A stretch of DNA of 64,000 bases, from contig BAAHQB010000126.1 in assembly GCA_054601695.1 (NCBI GenBank), positions 1-64,000 of the forward strand. Reading direction: 5' to 3'. A program made the position numbers and the translations under genes. Below, piece by piece: positions 1 through 59,341 of the stretch. Below the pieces are notes generated by a model, which was given only the letters and a program-made list of their open reading frames with translations, ran no database searches and was not told where the DNA came from. Positions within the stretch are counted from its first letter, which is position 1. Every line of letters begins with the position of its first letter. Source of the stretch: Amorphochlora amoebiformis. Taxonomy: Eukaryota > Cercozoa > Chlorarachniophyceae.

Positions 1-504
1 TCCTAACCCTAACCCTAACCCTAACCCTAACCCTAACCCTAACCCTAACCCTAACCCTAACCCTAACCCTAACCCTAACCCTAACCCTAACCCTAACCCT
101 AACCCTAACCCTAACCCTAACCCTAACCCTAACCCTAACCCTAACCCTAACCCTAACCCTAACCCTAACCCTAACCCTAACCCTAACCCTAACCCTAACC
201 CTAACCCTAACCCTAACCCTAACCCTAACCCTAACCCTAACCCTAACCCTAACCCTAACCCTAACCCTAACCCTAACCCTAACCCTAACCCTAACCCTAA
301 CCCTAACCCTAACCCTAACCCTAACCCTAACCCTAACCCTAACCCTAACCCTAACCCTAACCCTAACCCTAACCCTAACCCTAACCCTAACCCTAACCCT
401 AACCCTAACCCTAACCCTAACCCTAACCCTAACCCTAACCCTAACCCTAACCCTAACCCTAACCCTAACCCTAACCCTAACCCTAACCTTAACCCTAACC
501 CTAA
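1..504. repeat. Chromosome-end telomere array, (CCCTAA)n
   Basis: An almost perfect run of CCCTAA begins at the first bases and stops at 504, where AT-rich DNA starts. Read outward on the other strand it is TTAGGG, the telomere repeat of many animals, fungi and protists. One variant unit (CCTTAA) sits near 487. The array marks the left end of the window as a real chromosome end, so the following genes are subtelomeric. Confidence 0.98.
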
Positions 505-598
505 TTTATTATACAACCTAAATAATATTATAACATATTTAATTATATACATATGTACATATTATATATATATATATATATAACATACAATATATATA

Positions 599-635
<37 letters not shown>

Positions 636-679
636 ATATATATATATATATCTATATATATAATTATTATTATTATATA

Positions 680-716
<37 letters not shown>

Positions 717-839
717 GTATATACATTATGCATTTATATGTATATATTGAAGTTAATGTAAAAGAAATATTTTAATATAGGTAAACATTAGCACCTTTGA
801 ACACATGTACACCCGCAAACTTAACACAATTTATGTTTA
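505..839. repeat. AT-rich telomere-adjacent spacer with (TA)n runs
   Basis: Nearly pure A/T sequence with several TA dinucleotide runs (for example 561-590, 605-640 and 680-710). No open frame of protein-like composition is seen. It separates the telomere from the first gene. Confidence 0.85.
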
Positions 840-1538
840 TTATAACAGAAGTAACGCAGCCGTTTTCTTCTTGTAGCGACCGACAGCTGCGAACTCTTCT
901 GCGTTTGAGTCGGAGTCATCCCCGACCGTCTCTTCCTTCTCTTTAATCTTCTTGAACCAGAAGCCAATGAACTTGTCGAGCTTAAAAAGCGTGTACTCTA
1001 GCGGTGAGTATTCTTCTGGAATTGGAACTGAAAATTCCACCTCAATGGGGGGCAAGGGCTTCTCTTTTAGTGTCACGAACCCTGACTTGGCTTGAGCGAA
1101 AATACTTGGAGGGAGCTTCCTTAGCATATCCGCAACAGGAGGTGAGATGATCTTCCTCACGTGAACCATGCGAATGGCGTTTTTTACCGTTAGCTTCATA
1201 GAAGTGTTGTTATTGCCCTTATTGAAGAATATAAACAACCCGTCGACGGTAGCACCAGCGAGTTCGGAGCTGCAGTGTAGGTAGAAGGGGGGGTCAAACG
1301 CTTGTGCAGAAATATCTTTGATGTGTTGCAGTTTCTTCTCATTGGCAAGCTTGAGAAGTTCCTCTTCTGAAAGCTCAGCTGCAGACGGTTTACTCGCAGC
1401 CGCAGCCGGCTCCGGGTAGCTATCCGCATCTGGTACGTCCATAAGACTTTTTTCCTTACGCGGCTGCTTTCCTAGTCGACCATCATCATTGTCATCAGCA
1501 TTTCGCTTGCGATATGATGACCCAAAGTTCTTCACCAT
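840..1538 (-). CDS. Hypothetical protein of 232 residues, subtelomeric
   Basis: This minus-strand open frame starts at ATG 1538 and ends at the stop at 840. The composition is protein-like: a basic N-terminus (SSYRKRNADDNDDG, then KQPRKEK), an Ala/Glu-rich helical stretch near residues 45-75, a central part with regular hydrophobic strands (for example GATVDGLFIFFNKGNNNTSM), and a C-terminus with KFIGFWFKKIKEKEE followed by an acidic patch. I do not recognise a family. It lies back to back with the transposase copy at 2142-3481, so it could be the accessory DNA-binding protein of the same element. PIF/Harbinger elements usually encode such a partner, but no Myb/SANT motif is obvious here. The open frame upstream on the same strand (to 1870) may be further exons, which would make the ATG at 1538 internal. 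Confidence 0.55.
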   Translation of the reverse strand: MVKNFGSSYRKRNADDNDDGRLGKQPRKEKSLMDVPDADSYPEPAAAASKPSAAELSEEELLKLANEKKLQHIKDISAQAFDPPFYLHCSSELAGATVDGLFIFFNKGNNNTSMKLTVKNAIRMVHVRKIISPPVADMLRKLPPSIFAQAKSGFVTLKEKPLPPIEVEFSVPIPEEYSPLEYTLFKLDKFIGFWFKKIKEKEETVGDDSDSNAEEFAAVGRYKKKTAALLLL

Positions 1539-1870
1539 CGTGAGTCACGTTTGGAAACGCTGGCAGGATCATGGTTTCCCATATGTGTTTCCACATGTGG
1601 GCTTTGGCCTGCTCAGGGACGGTTTTAATCGCATTTATTACGATATTCTTCTGAACGGTAGACACTACTAGACAGACCGCGTGTCTTCTTCTTCTCTGCA
1701 ACTTTTGAAGGCATGTTTCCCAGGCTTAGTTGGTGACGTTTGGCGGTTTGAGGTTTGTATTCAAGAGAGGCGTTTGGAAATGTTTCTATCTTTTCGGGTG
1801 TAGAAATTAAGGTATTATTACCAGGATTATTTGCCGATGATTTGCCGATGATTTGCCGATGATTTGCCAA
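1539..1870 (-). other. Possible 5' exons of the minus-strand gene
   Basis: Two overlapping minus-strand frames read like protein. One spans about 1629-1870 and contains NMPSKVAEKKKTRG. The other spans about 1498-1701 and contains HMWKHIWETMILPAFPNV. Neither joins the 232-residue frame directly, and no convincing intron reconciles them, so this is either a spliced 5' end with boundaries I cannot fix or decayed coding DNA. The first frame begins inside the 12-base repeats at 1835-1880, so its first residues are unlikely to be real. Confidence 0.3.
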
Positions 1871-2110
1871 TGATTTGCCGATTATTTAGTCGTCGGATTC
1901 AAGTATATTTACCTAAACCAACAAACATTCGGAACCCACAGACGCCAGATATGAAGGCTCGAGCGCCAGCTGATGGGGCCTGTGAAAGTCCGGAGTTTCT
2001 AGCGCCTGTCCCTTCCATGAAAACGGTAATTAAGCGTTTTTCATCCGATTATTTGCAGATGATTGGCAGATGAGTTGCCGATTATTCGCGGATGAATTTT
2101 CGATGATAAA
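1835..2110. repeat. Direct repeats of a 12-mer (TTTGCCGATGAT) between divergent genes
   Basis: At about 1835-1880 the 12-mer occurs four to five times in tandem. Diverged relatives (TTTGCAGATGATTGGCAGATGA and similar) recur at 2045-2100. The two clusters flank a short plus-strand open stretch (about 1950-2025) that ends in a possible donor, ACG then GTAATT at 2026. They lie between the minus-strand gene and the transposase. Such clustered short repeats are what subterminal transposase-binding sites look like, but that role is inferred. Confidence 0.5.
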
Positions 2111-2141
2111 ATTCAGATAAATGAATTTTTTTTCAGGATGA

Positions 2142-3481
2142 AAAAATCAAAGGATATATTCCCATTACTTCAACCGCTTCAACGAGAGCGCCTTCAACAG
2201 CAATCTTGGTCTCAGCCTCCAAGAGTGCTGCTATGCAGTCGACAAATATTGTGGTCAAAGGACTGGTGTTTCCTGTCTCGATTTCTTGATGGCACTGCAG
2301 CACTTTGCTTGGAAGTATCCAGAAGGGCACTACGGCGGTACGATCTGGAAGATGTGTCGACAAAAGCACTCTGAGAAGGTGTGGAGGACTCTCAGTATTG
2401 TAGAGGCTTTCATGGACGAGATCAAGTTCGAGAACCGGCTGAAATCTGCCATCTTCATAGACGGACCGGATGCTTACTGCAGTATGCACACTGATTCATC
2501 AGATTTCATGATAAATCGTCCAAGTGATAGTGCGGAAGCGAAGAAACACTACACTTACAAGAGGCGGAAATTCGCCATGAGGTATGCGATCGCCGTTGCT
2601 GCCAACACTGGGGATGTGTGCTGGCTATCGTCTGGACATCCTGCGGGGAGCATTTCGGACCTAAACATTAACCGAAGAGAGGGACTGGTGGAAGGGTTGC
2701 AGTTCTTCGAGCGTGTGGGGGCTGATGGCGCTTATCTCTGCAGGAGAGATCCCATGTACAAATGTCCTCATCGCAAACCAAGAGGCGGTGAGCTCACTGA
2801 GCAACAAATTCGTGAAAACGATGCTTTCGGTAATTACCGTTCGATCGTCGAGAACGTCTTCGCTCGCGTAAAACAGTTTGCGTGTATGACGAGGTGGCGT
2901 CATAATAGGGAACGACATTCTATAGTCGCTCGTTTCGTTTTCCAACTCATCCAAATCAAGCAGAAGTTCCGGCCAATTCGAAGATTGGGCCTATCCAAGA
3001 AAGAGCACGAAGAGCTTGCTGCAGCCAATTGGAGAGCTGCTGAACTCCACGGTGTTCCAGCTATTGTACCCGAGGCAAAACGAACGCGAAGACGACCCCG
3101 AGAACGCAAGAATCAACCAAGACTCGGGCGAAGACGTAAGGCTGCAAGGATTGCTCGCATCCCTCGCGGTGAAATCAAAATTGGTTCAGGTTCTGGTGAC
3201 GACGCTGATGAAGCCGACACCTCCTGTAACCTTACATCCAACCCGGAGATCCACTATCATCGGACACTGACTCAGGTTCCTCGGGGCGAGAAATTGCGAA
3301 CGACACGGCGGTAGAAACTGATTATGGGATCTCTGAAGATAGGATTAAAGCTACCAGAGGCAGGGCTCCTCGCATGGCCAAGGTGGGAGCTCTTTTGGGT
3401 ATGCGTGCTGCTAGCCTTCATGGTGAGAAAGTGGATCGGTTAATGCGCAGGAAGGCCCGACGAAATAGGCGCAAGACTTAA
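2142..3481 (+). pseudogene. PIF/Harbinger-type DDE transposase, apparently frameshifted
   Basis: The main frame runs from 2142 to the stop at 3312-3314. It shows the three acidic residues of the DDE_Tnp_4 nuclease fold in their usual settings: Asp in FIDGPDAYC (codon 2460), Asp in VGADGAYLC (codon 2724) and Glu in RSIVENVFARVK (codon 2850). The HYTYKRRKFAMRYAIAV and GHPAGSISDLNI segments are also typical of the family. The enzyme would cut and paste its own element. No ATG precedes the conserved start of the frame except 2289, and the good acceptor TTTTTTTTCAG at 2136 opens a different frame, so the 5' end is broken or its first exon is unresolved. Downstream, a second frame from about 3227 to the TAA at 3479 continues with a Ser/Asp patch and a very basic tail (MRRKARRNRRK) that ought to belong to the same protein. 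A frameshift near 3200-3240 is therefore likely. Family assignment is firm. Activity is doubtful. Confidence 0.8.
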
Positions 3482-3712
3482 TATATGCATGTATGAAAAC
3501 ACACACAATAAAATTATATCTCATTTATTAAACTGCACATCTTTTTGATTATTTGAATTATATATTATTACATATAATTTATGATATTATAAATATGAAA
3601 AAAAAATATCTATATATTTTTAAATATATATGTACATGTAATAATATTATATTATATGTATGTATATATATATATATATGTATATATATGTATATATATA
3701 TATATAATAATA

Positions 3713-3774
<62 letters not shown>

Positions 3775-4195
3775 CAGATATATATATATATATATATATA
3801 TTAATTACTAAGACTGACAGTATTAAATTTAATAATCATAGAGTGACTAATGTCAAATAATATTTGTGTCTGATTCTGACATAATTTATTAGCCTAAATA
3901 CTAATAATTATTAACTATAGCTACTAAGATTAAAGTAATAATTAACTACTAAGATTAAAGTTTAAAAAAAAAATTAACTTGCTGAATACTACTTAAAAAT
4001 TAATAATCTAGATAATTATCAATGATACAGATGATGAATTTCTAGCCTATGGCATTATACTACTATAATAATTACTATGATCATAGTATAAATTACAACT
4101 TGAGTCTTTAAAAGTAACTAAGTATTAACGGTCGATGACCGCTTTTGACTTATCATGTAAGCTGAGAAAATTGGTTGACATCGCTACTTAACAAG
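3482..4195. other. AT-rich spacer
   Basis: The 3' flank of the transposase has an AATAAA at about 3507. It is followed by (TA)n and (TAA)n runs to about 3800, then AT-rich unique DNA with repeated ACTAAGATTAAAGT words near 3925-3960. No coding sequence was seen. Confidence 0.7.
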
Positions 4196-4806
4196 GTCTT
4201 CTTACCCTAACCCTAACCCGACACTCTTACCCTAACCCTAACCCGACACTCTTACCCTAACCCTAACCCGACACTCTTACCCTAACCCTAACCCGACACT
4301 CTTACCCTAACCCTAACCCGACACTCTTACCCTAACCCTAACCCGACACTCTTACCCTAACCCTAACCCGACACTCTTACCCTAACCCTAACCCGACACT
4401 CTTACCCTAACCCTAACCCGACACTCTTACCCTAACCCTAACCCGACACTCTTACCCTAACCCTAACCCTAACCCTAACCCTAACCCGACACTCTTACCC
4501 TAACCCTAACCCGACACTCTTACCCTAACCCTAACCCGACACTCTTACCCTAACCCTAACCCGACACCTGAGGACACTCTTACCCTAACCCTAACCCGAC
4601 ACTCTTACCCTAACCCAAACCCGACACTCTTACCCTAACCCTAACCCGACACTCTTACCCTAACCCTAACCCGACACTCTTACCTTAACCCGACACTCTT
4701 ACCCTAACCCTAACCCGACACTCTTACCCTAACCCGACACTCTTACCCTAACCCTAACCCTACTAGCCTAACCCTAACCCGACACTCTTACCCTAACCCG
4801 ACACCG
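4196..4806. repeat. Interstitial telomere-derived satellite, 25-base unit
   Basis: About two dozen tandem copies of a unit made of telomeric CCCTAACCCTAACCC plus the spacer GACACTCTTA. Near 4451-4490 the spacer is missing and several pure CCCTAA copies are restored. Variant units include one with an extra CCTGAGGA insert (about 4567), one with CCCAAA (about 4613) and shortened units with a single CCCTAA (4684, 4728, 4790). This is not a terminal telomere. It is a subtelomeric satellite seeded by telomere sequence, in the same orientation as the true end. Confidence 0.95.
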
Positions 4807-5160
4807 TATTTCAAACACCTTAACACCAACCTAGCTAACCGACATTCTATAGTTTAATCGTTATCCGACGCATTTGCTCTAGTTGCTAGATTTACACTTC
4901 TAGACTTATCCTGAGTTTACAAGATTTCTCCTTTGATGTAATTACTTATAATTTATACATTTAATAGCCCACTATTTGAGTCCAGAACTCTAACTAATGT
5001 CTTAACGTCAAACTGTCTGTAAATTTCGGCAAGTTAAATCAATTTGGACTTAATGTCTTGCCCTAAAGCCTCCATCCTCATCTCGTTTTTCCTTGAACCA
5101 ATCCACCACCTAACATGTTGTAAATTGTGATTATGGTGTTATACATGACCCAGAACGCAC
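4807..5160. other. Unique AT-rich spacer, no gene seen
   Basis: Non-repetitive sequence between the satellite and the next (TA)n block. No long or protein-like frame on either strand and no clear splice signals. Confidence 0.6.
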
Positions 5161-5217
5161 GCGCACATGCACACACACACACACACATATATATGTATAT
5201 AATATATATATATATAT

Positions 5218-5261
<44 letters not shown>

Positions 5262-5492
5262 GAAATATACATTTACATATTTACTATGTATACTCTAGAC
5301 ACTCTTGTACATGTGTCATACAATAGTATGTGTAAGTGTATTCAATATGCATACACATGCATATATTCCATTAATATATTTATATATTTCTACATATATA
5401 TATATATTATATATATATATTATATATATATATATATATCATATATATATACATATGTATATGTTCATATATGTATATACATACATACATAC

Positions 5493-5540
<48 letters not shown>

Positions 5541-6067
5541 CATAAATTGTTAAAGCAGCAATGTAAATGGCATGAGGGGGCGCAGTTCGAAGAGAGCATA
5601 TCGATAGCGTGTTGAAGTATCGTTGTACGTATCCTGTAGATAGCTTGAGATCGCTGGAGATTCCGGAGATTCGTGGAGATCGTCACATCCGGTAATACTC
5701 GGTAGAACCGGGTGGTAGCTAGCAGTACCCGGTAGTAGCGATTCGGAGGCGTGACAAAGCGTGACTTCACGCCGCACAGTAAATCCAAGACTCGCCTTAC
5801 ATCCCTTTCGTAACTCAGTGAATTTGTAGTAGCCATGCAGTTTGCAGTGGCCATGCATGGATATTTGGTTTTCCATCATTCATTATCCAAACGGACGTCA
5901 ACCAATCAAAACGGATATCTATCAATCTCTAGACTGCTGTTCTATAATAACGTTGTTATCGTTTGGATATCTATCAATCTCTAGACTGCTGTTCTATAAT
6001 AACGTTGCGATAACAACAAATATATATGTGTATGCGTACACACATATATATATCTCATATATGTATT

Positions 6068-6101
<34 letters not shown>

Positions 6102-6464
6102 ATTATATGTATATATATATATATCTATAAATATATGTATTTATCTATGTATAATTATATATATGTGTGTATACACATATGTGTGCGTGTGTGTGTACAT
6201 TTACATACATCGGACACGAGGCGAACAAACACACACACAATACATGTAAGAAAACATATATGAATCGATAATATATGTGTGTATATTTTTATATGGGCAC
6301 ATATATGTATATATGAATATATATACACATTGTATATGTTTAACATAAATTTTACATATGAAATTGTCTCAACTCGAGGTCTTTTAGTACAAACACAACC
6401 TGTGGACACAGGACGTATACTATACTTTACGGGTAAAATAAACGTATAGGTTGAAAGAATATAT

Positions 6465-6519
<55 letters not shown>

Positions 6520-6560
6520 ATGTGTAGTTCCGAGTGGTTGTTTTTGCAAAGATAGATTGG
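5161..6560. repeat. (CA)n/(TA)n blocks, GC-richer island and 54-base tandem duplication
   Basis: Blocks of ACACAC and TATATA dominate. A GC-richer island at about 5556-5880 carries repeated GGTAGTA/CCGGTA-like words and a weak minus-strand frame. It may be a decayed mobile element. At about 5911-6007 a segment beginning GGATATCTATCAATCTCTAG is present twice in tandem. Confidence 0.6.
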
Positions 6561-6564
6561 GCAC

Positions 6565-6740
6565 AAGTTGAGGCGTGGTACATAGATGTAAGTTGGAAGC
6601 CAGGGTGTAAGGATGTAGGTTGTAATCGTGGTACATGGGTGAAAGTTGAAAGCTGGGGTGCATGGATGTAGTTCGAAAGCTGTGGTTCATGGACGTAAGT
6701 TGAAAGCCGTGGTATATGCACGTAGGGCGGGGGCGAAGCA
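6565..6740. repeat. Minisatellite, about 32-base unit
   Basis: Five to six diverged copies of a unit containing GTACATGGATGTAAGTTGAAAG. The copies stay open in more than one minus-strand frame, which explains a long translated frame here. I do not take it as coding. Confidence 0.75.
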
Positions 6741-6814
6741 CCTGTGACTTGCGCAGTTTGTGAAGGACGCAAATATTTTCTATCATGGCGTCGTCTGGCC
6801 AGCTGGAGACAGAG

Positions 6815-7190
6815 TAACACGACTTAGCAACGCACTACAGTCGCGACACAACAACACTACACTCCCTCAACCAGTGTAAACAGGGTAACACGACTACGAC
6901 ACGCACTACACTGGCATGGCAACCCACAACACCACACTCCCTCAACCATTGTAGACAGATTAACACGCCTAAGATACGCACTACAGTGGCTACGCAACGA
7001 CATCACACTCACTCAATCATTGTACGCAACAACACAACACTCCCTCAACATTTGTAGACAGATTAACAAGACTAAGATACGCACAACAACGCAACACAAC
7101 ATTCCCTCAACCATTGTAGACAGACTAACACAAGATACGCACCACAGTGGCGACACAACAACACAACACTCCCTCAAACATAAGGCAGTC
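6815..7190. repeat. Minisatellite, about 65-70-base unit
   Basis: Five diverged copies built from the words ACACTCCCTCAACCATTGTA, GACAGATTAACACG and ACGCACTACAGTGG. No support for translation. Confidence 0.75.
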
Positions 7191-7689
7191 AGGGATGGTA
7201 CTTTGTCTTGTCGTATATCAGGGTCATCGTACGATTGGCGGCAGCAGATATCCGCTTTTTGTTCAGGCTGTTGGCACGTGTTCGGTGTCAGATATTGTAA
7301 CGTACATTATTCCATCAAGGTGGATTTGGATCATCTTTGCATCTTATGATGGGAAATGATCTCGTACCCCAGCCGTCGTCGCTCAAAGAAAGACATCCGG
7401 TGTTGAGGACGTTGTTTCTCTCCATCCCCACCTCTGTTTTAATATAACGCAACTACATAACATAACCATGGCCACGGTGGATGAATATAAGATGTATGAA
7501 ACTCACTGTTCTTGCGAAATAGACGACTTGAAGTGAGTTGAATTCTTAGACTTCGCCTCAGATCTTGTGGCGGGATCACCTGTTTCTGCCCTGTTGTTTA
7601 GGATTAGCATTGACCCATCGCGTCCGCTGATAACAAAGACCAGACACACAATTTATTAATTTAGATACACCCATATATATATGTATTTA

Positions 7690-7728
<39 letters not shown>

Positions 7729-7745
7729 CCGCTGATAACGTATAT

Positions 7746-7809
<64 letters not shown>

Positions 7810-7870
7810 AATATATATATATATACATAATATCCAAGTTGTATATGTAAATATCCACAAGAGAACATAC
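7191..7870. other. Unassigned unique DNA then (TA)n block
   Basis: 7191-7640 is unique and of mixed composition. A plus-strand frame to 7359 contains HRTIGGSRYPLFVQAVG and could be an exon, but no neighbour supports it. From about 7670 to 7845 the sequence is (TA)n. It is probably intergenic or the last introns of the minus-strand gene that follows. Confidence 0.4.
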
Positions 7871-7947
7871 GTGTTGAGATGGTTGGCAATGGTGGCTGGG
7901 TCCCTTGCGTAGACCTTAAACCATTCCAAAAGTGTTTTCCTGTCCAC
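7871..7947 (-). CDS. Minus-strand gene, exon (RKTLLEWFKVYARDP)
   Basis: The minus-strand acceptor GTGTTCAG is followed by 77 coding bases and the donor AC/GTATGT at 7870. The peptide has an amphipathic helical look (VDRKTLLEWFKVYARDPAT). It joins in frame to the exon at 8270-8387 (phase 0). The product is unknown. The continuation at lower coordinates was not found. Confidence 0.6.
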
Positions 7948-8269
7948 CTGAACACAATACCACCACAGCGAATAGAACAAATCAAAATCAGCAACCCACA
8001 ACCAGTAAACCATAATCAACAAATAAAAAACACAACAGCACACAACGAACAGACCACAAACAACAGACCACAAACAACAGAAAACAAACAACAGAAAACA
8101 AACAACACACGACAAACAACACACCACAAACAACACACCACAAACAACAGACCACGAACATCAGATCACAAGCGAAAAAAACGTGCTCAAGCCTTTCCAA
8201 GGAGAGAAAGAGTACATATCGTATCAAAAGTGTATGATTATCGACATTAGAAAGCGACAGTGTGGTTAC
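7948..8269 (-). repeat. Intron of the minus-strand gene with CAACA-rich low-complexity DNA
   Basis: The donor GGTAACC at 8269 and the acceptor at 7948 bound it. Its middle (8020-8160) is a diffuse repeat of ACAACAGACCACAAACAACA type, open in several frames by composition only. Confidence 0.55.
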
Positions 8270-8387
8270 CCTGAGTTGGATTGCCAGTTCCTTCACGTTG
8301 CATTTTCGTCTGCCTTGTACTAGGGCCTTCAGTAGCCTATGCACCATACACCATACATAATCGCCATGCCGCAGAGTTAAGTGATAT
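8270..8387 (-). CDS. Minus-strand gene, exon (VHRLLKALVQGRRKCNVKEL)
   Basis: The 118-base exon starts after ATGTCTAG and ends at AGG/GTAACC. It encodes 39 full codons after one completing base, with a helical, basic stretch containing MVHRLLKALVQGRRKC and then VKELAIQLR. Phase matches both neighbours. The upstream intron would be only 25 bases (8388-8412). Confidence 0.6.
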
Positions 8388-8412
8388 CTAGACATACTCA
8401 ATATTCAAATAC

Positions 8413-8569
8413 TTGATTTTACGACTATCATCGAGGTCTTGCAGCCTCACCCTCGATACCAGTGCGCATCGCCGAACCCGAGGCTGACTCCCAATCTCAG
8501 CTTTTCTTCTGGAAATCACATCCACCAGGCCGCCCACTTGCGAAAAGCTTCCCCGACCCAACAAAGCCA
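8413..8569 (-). CDS. Minus-strand gene, exon (LLGRGSFSQVGGLVDVISRR)
   Basis: The acceptor TCGTCTTTAG is at 8570. The frame is open for 157 bases and stops making sense after DLDDSRKI at 8413, where GTATTTG begins a putative 25-base intron. The motif GRGSFSQV resembles a kinase glycine loop, but the required lysine and later motifs are not visible, so I do not call a kinase. Function unknown. Confidence 0.55.
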
Positions 8570-9214
8570 CTAAAGACGACGCTTCACAGTCCAAATAACA
8601 CACCACCACAGCAATCACATCGCTCACATCACCAACTCCATCAAAAACCCTCTACCAAAACCCATGTGCCAACCCCCATCAACATCATTAACAATCCCTC
8701 CCATCACCACACTCCTGTTATACGTTCAGAATCACCACCACATGACACGTGTGCAACAAAATACCAACACACTAAGTTCTATTATATATTTCTCCTGTTA
8801 TACATACGCACCATGTCTCCTGTACATATTTCATGTTTTTTATTCCCGTTATAAATTCAGAATGAGCAGCGAAACGGCACGTGTGCAACAGAACACTAAC
8901 ACACAGCGTCTGCGCGAACCAAGATCATTTATAGGGTGTATAGGCGGTTGTACAACGGGTAATATAGATGATGCACGTAGGTGGGCGTTAGAGATGGGGG
9001 TACCTCCAGCCCTGGGCAAAACGGGTCCCGAGGGGCATCCAACCCTTGGAGCCAGATGCCGTGAGTTAGCGAATTGGAATATGTTCGAGAATTGAGGCGG
9101 ATGTCCATGTTGATATCCGAGCCGAAACGCTTCGGCCGTTGACAGCCCGATTGAAACCACCATTACCTACGTACACATCAACATGTAAAAGAAAATGTTC
9201 CTGTCAATGTCAAC
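8570..9214 (-). other. Probably transcribed part of the minus-strand gene, frames unresolved
   Basis: 8570-8860 is CA-rich and low in complexity. 8870-9171 is of coding-like composition but open in three minus-strand frames and one plus-strand frame. Minus-strand candidates include FGSDINMDIRLNSRTYSN and EAFRLGYQHGHPPQFSN. An acceptor GTACGTAG lies at 9172. I cannot choose the frame without alignment. Confidence 0.35.
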
Positions 9215-9623
9215 CCCAGCAAAGCACAAACAAAAGGCCAAGTTCGAAATAAGGAATACGCTCTGTGGCCCTCCCTTCCTCAGAGATCACCAATATTCCC
9301 ACCGCATGTTCACCGCTGTCAGCGCCATCCGCATCCGACGCCAACCGAATTCCCGGGGACTAACGGGGATCCCCGTATCCGAGCTCTACCCCACACGTGT
9401 CCGCAGATAGATAGATAGCATCCGCCCCTCGGGGTTGGGTTTCTTTCGCGATATGAGTGATGGCGAATGGCGGCATCGACACCCTTTGTTGGACATGTGC
9501 CAATTCCTTGGCGGACAAACCAAGAAGGTTCCTTTTCTCTCGTGCAAATATGTCCATCTTTTTGCGACTAATACGGGATATTTCTTGACACATTCCTTTG
9601 CCCACCGAAACACAATCCGCACT
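9215..9623 (-). CDS. Minus-strand gene, long exon pair with in-frame TAG or a 30-base intron
   Basis: After the acceptor AACCTCCAG the frame reads protein-like sequence ([49 protein letters not shown]). It meets a TAG at 9360-9362 and then continues in the same frame with [19 protein letters not shown] and [21 protein letters not shown] 30-base GT-AG segment (9360-9389, GTAGAG...CGTTAG) would remove the stop exactly and keep the frame. Otherwise the TAG is a premature stop or is read through. The GADAIYLS patch recalls Rossmann-like enzymes, but I cannot name the family. The exon probably ends at GGG/GTTGAC, 9215. Confidence 0.5.
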
Positions 9624-9817
9624 CTGGAGGTTGTTGTAACCAAGAGAACACAAACTCTTTAATTGAATCGTATATTTTGCTTTGGATTTGCTCCCTTGTC
9701 TTCGAATCAAAATATGGACGTCAATATTTTTACGTAAATACATATTCATATAATATATATACATACATATATATATATATATATATATGTACATATCCAT
9801 ATATATATATATATATA

Positions 9818-9900
<83 letters not shown>

Positions 9901-10084
9901 CTATATATTATACAATGGGATTTACAGTATAATTTGATACATAAGACATGTGCACATGAACAGAATTTGGAGGGAGGGGTGTTGAGTGATGTGTTGGTTG
10001 ATGGCACAATGCTGGGAATCGCGACGCTGCTCCAAGGGGTAATGCAGCAACAAATCTCAAACACACAAACAACCCTTAGCCTCT
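9624..10084. repeat. (TA)n-rich spacer between divergent genes
   Basis: Mostly (TA)n from 9750 to 9905. The flanks show no clear exon. It may hold the 5' ends of the minus-strand gene and of the large plus-strand gene, but no promoter signature can be defended. Confidence 0.5.
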
Positions 10085-10290
10085 TGCTACGGCGAGCATG
10101 TTGAAGATGAACAGATTTGTATGCAGACAGATAGATGAGCTAGGTCGTAGGTCGTAGGTGGGGTCTTCCAGGATGTTGATCGCGAAAATGTTCCTATACG
10201 GGCGGGGTAGTTGACCTAGGTCATAGCTGGGGTCTTCGACAATGTTGAAGATGAAAGATTTGTATGCGAGGTAGATGAACTAGGTGGGTC
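10085..10290. repeat. Two diverged copies of a segment of about 120 bases
   Basis: The words ATGTTGAAGATGAA, GATTTGTATGC, GAGGTAGATGA/CAGATAGATGA, TAGGTCGTAGGT and GGGGTCTTC recur in the same order. Probably part of an intron or of the 5' flank of the large gene. Confidence 0.55.
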
Positions 10291-10365
10291 CTTTTTGTAA
10301 GACAGCCTATTTGACACACATATATTTGACACACCCCACACATATTTGACACATGTGACTATTAG

Positions 10366-59341
<48,976 letters not shown>

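Noticed and set aside
8413-8569. Protein kinase glycine loop (GRGSFSQV) in the minus-strand exon
   Set aside because: No ATP-anchoring lysine at the right distance, no HRD or DFG motif in adjoining exons. A short match is likely by chance.
9195-9410. Plus-strand 71-residue frame as a gene
   Set aside because: It is antisense to the better supported minus-strand exon 9215-9623 and has no splice or neighbour support.
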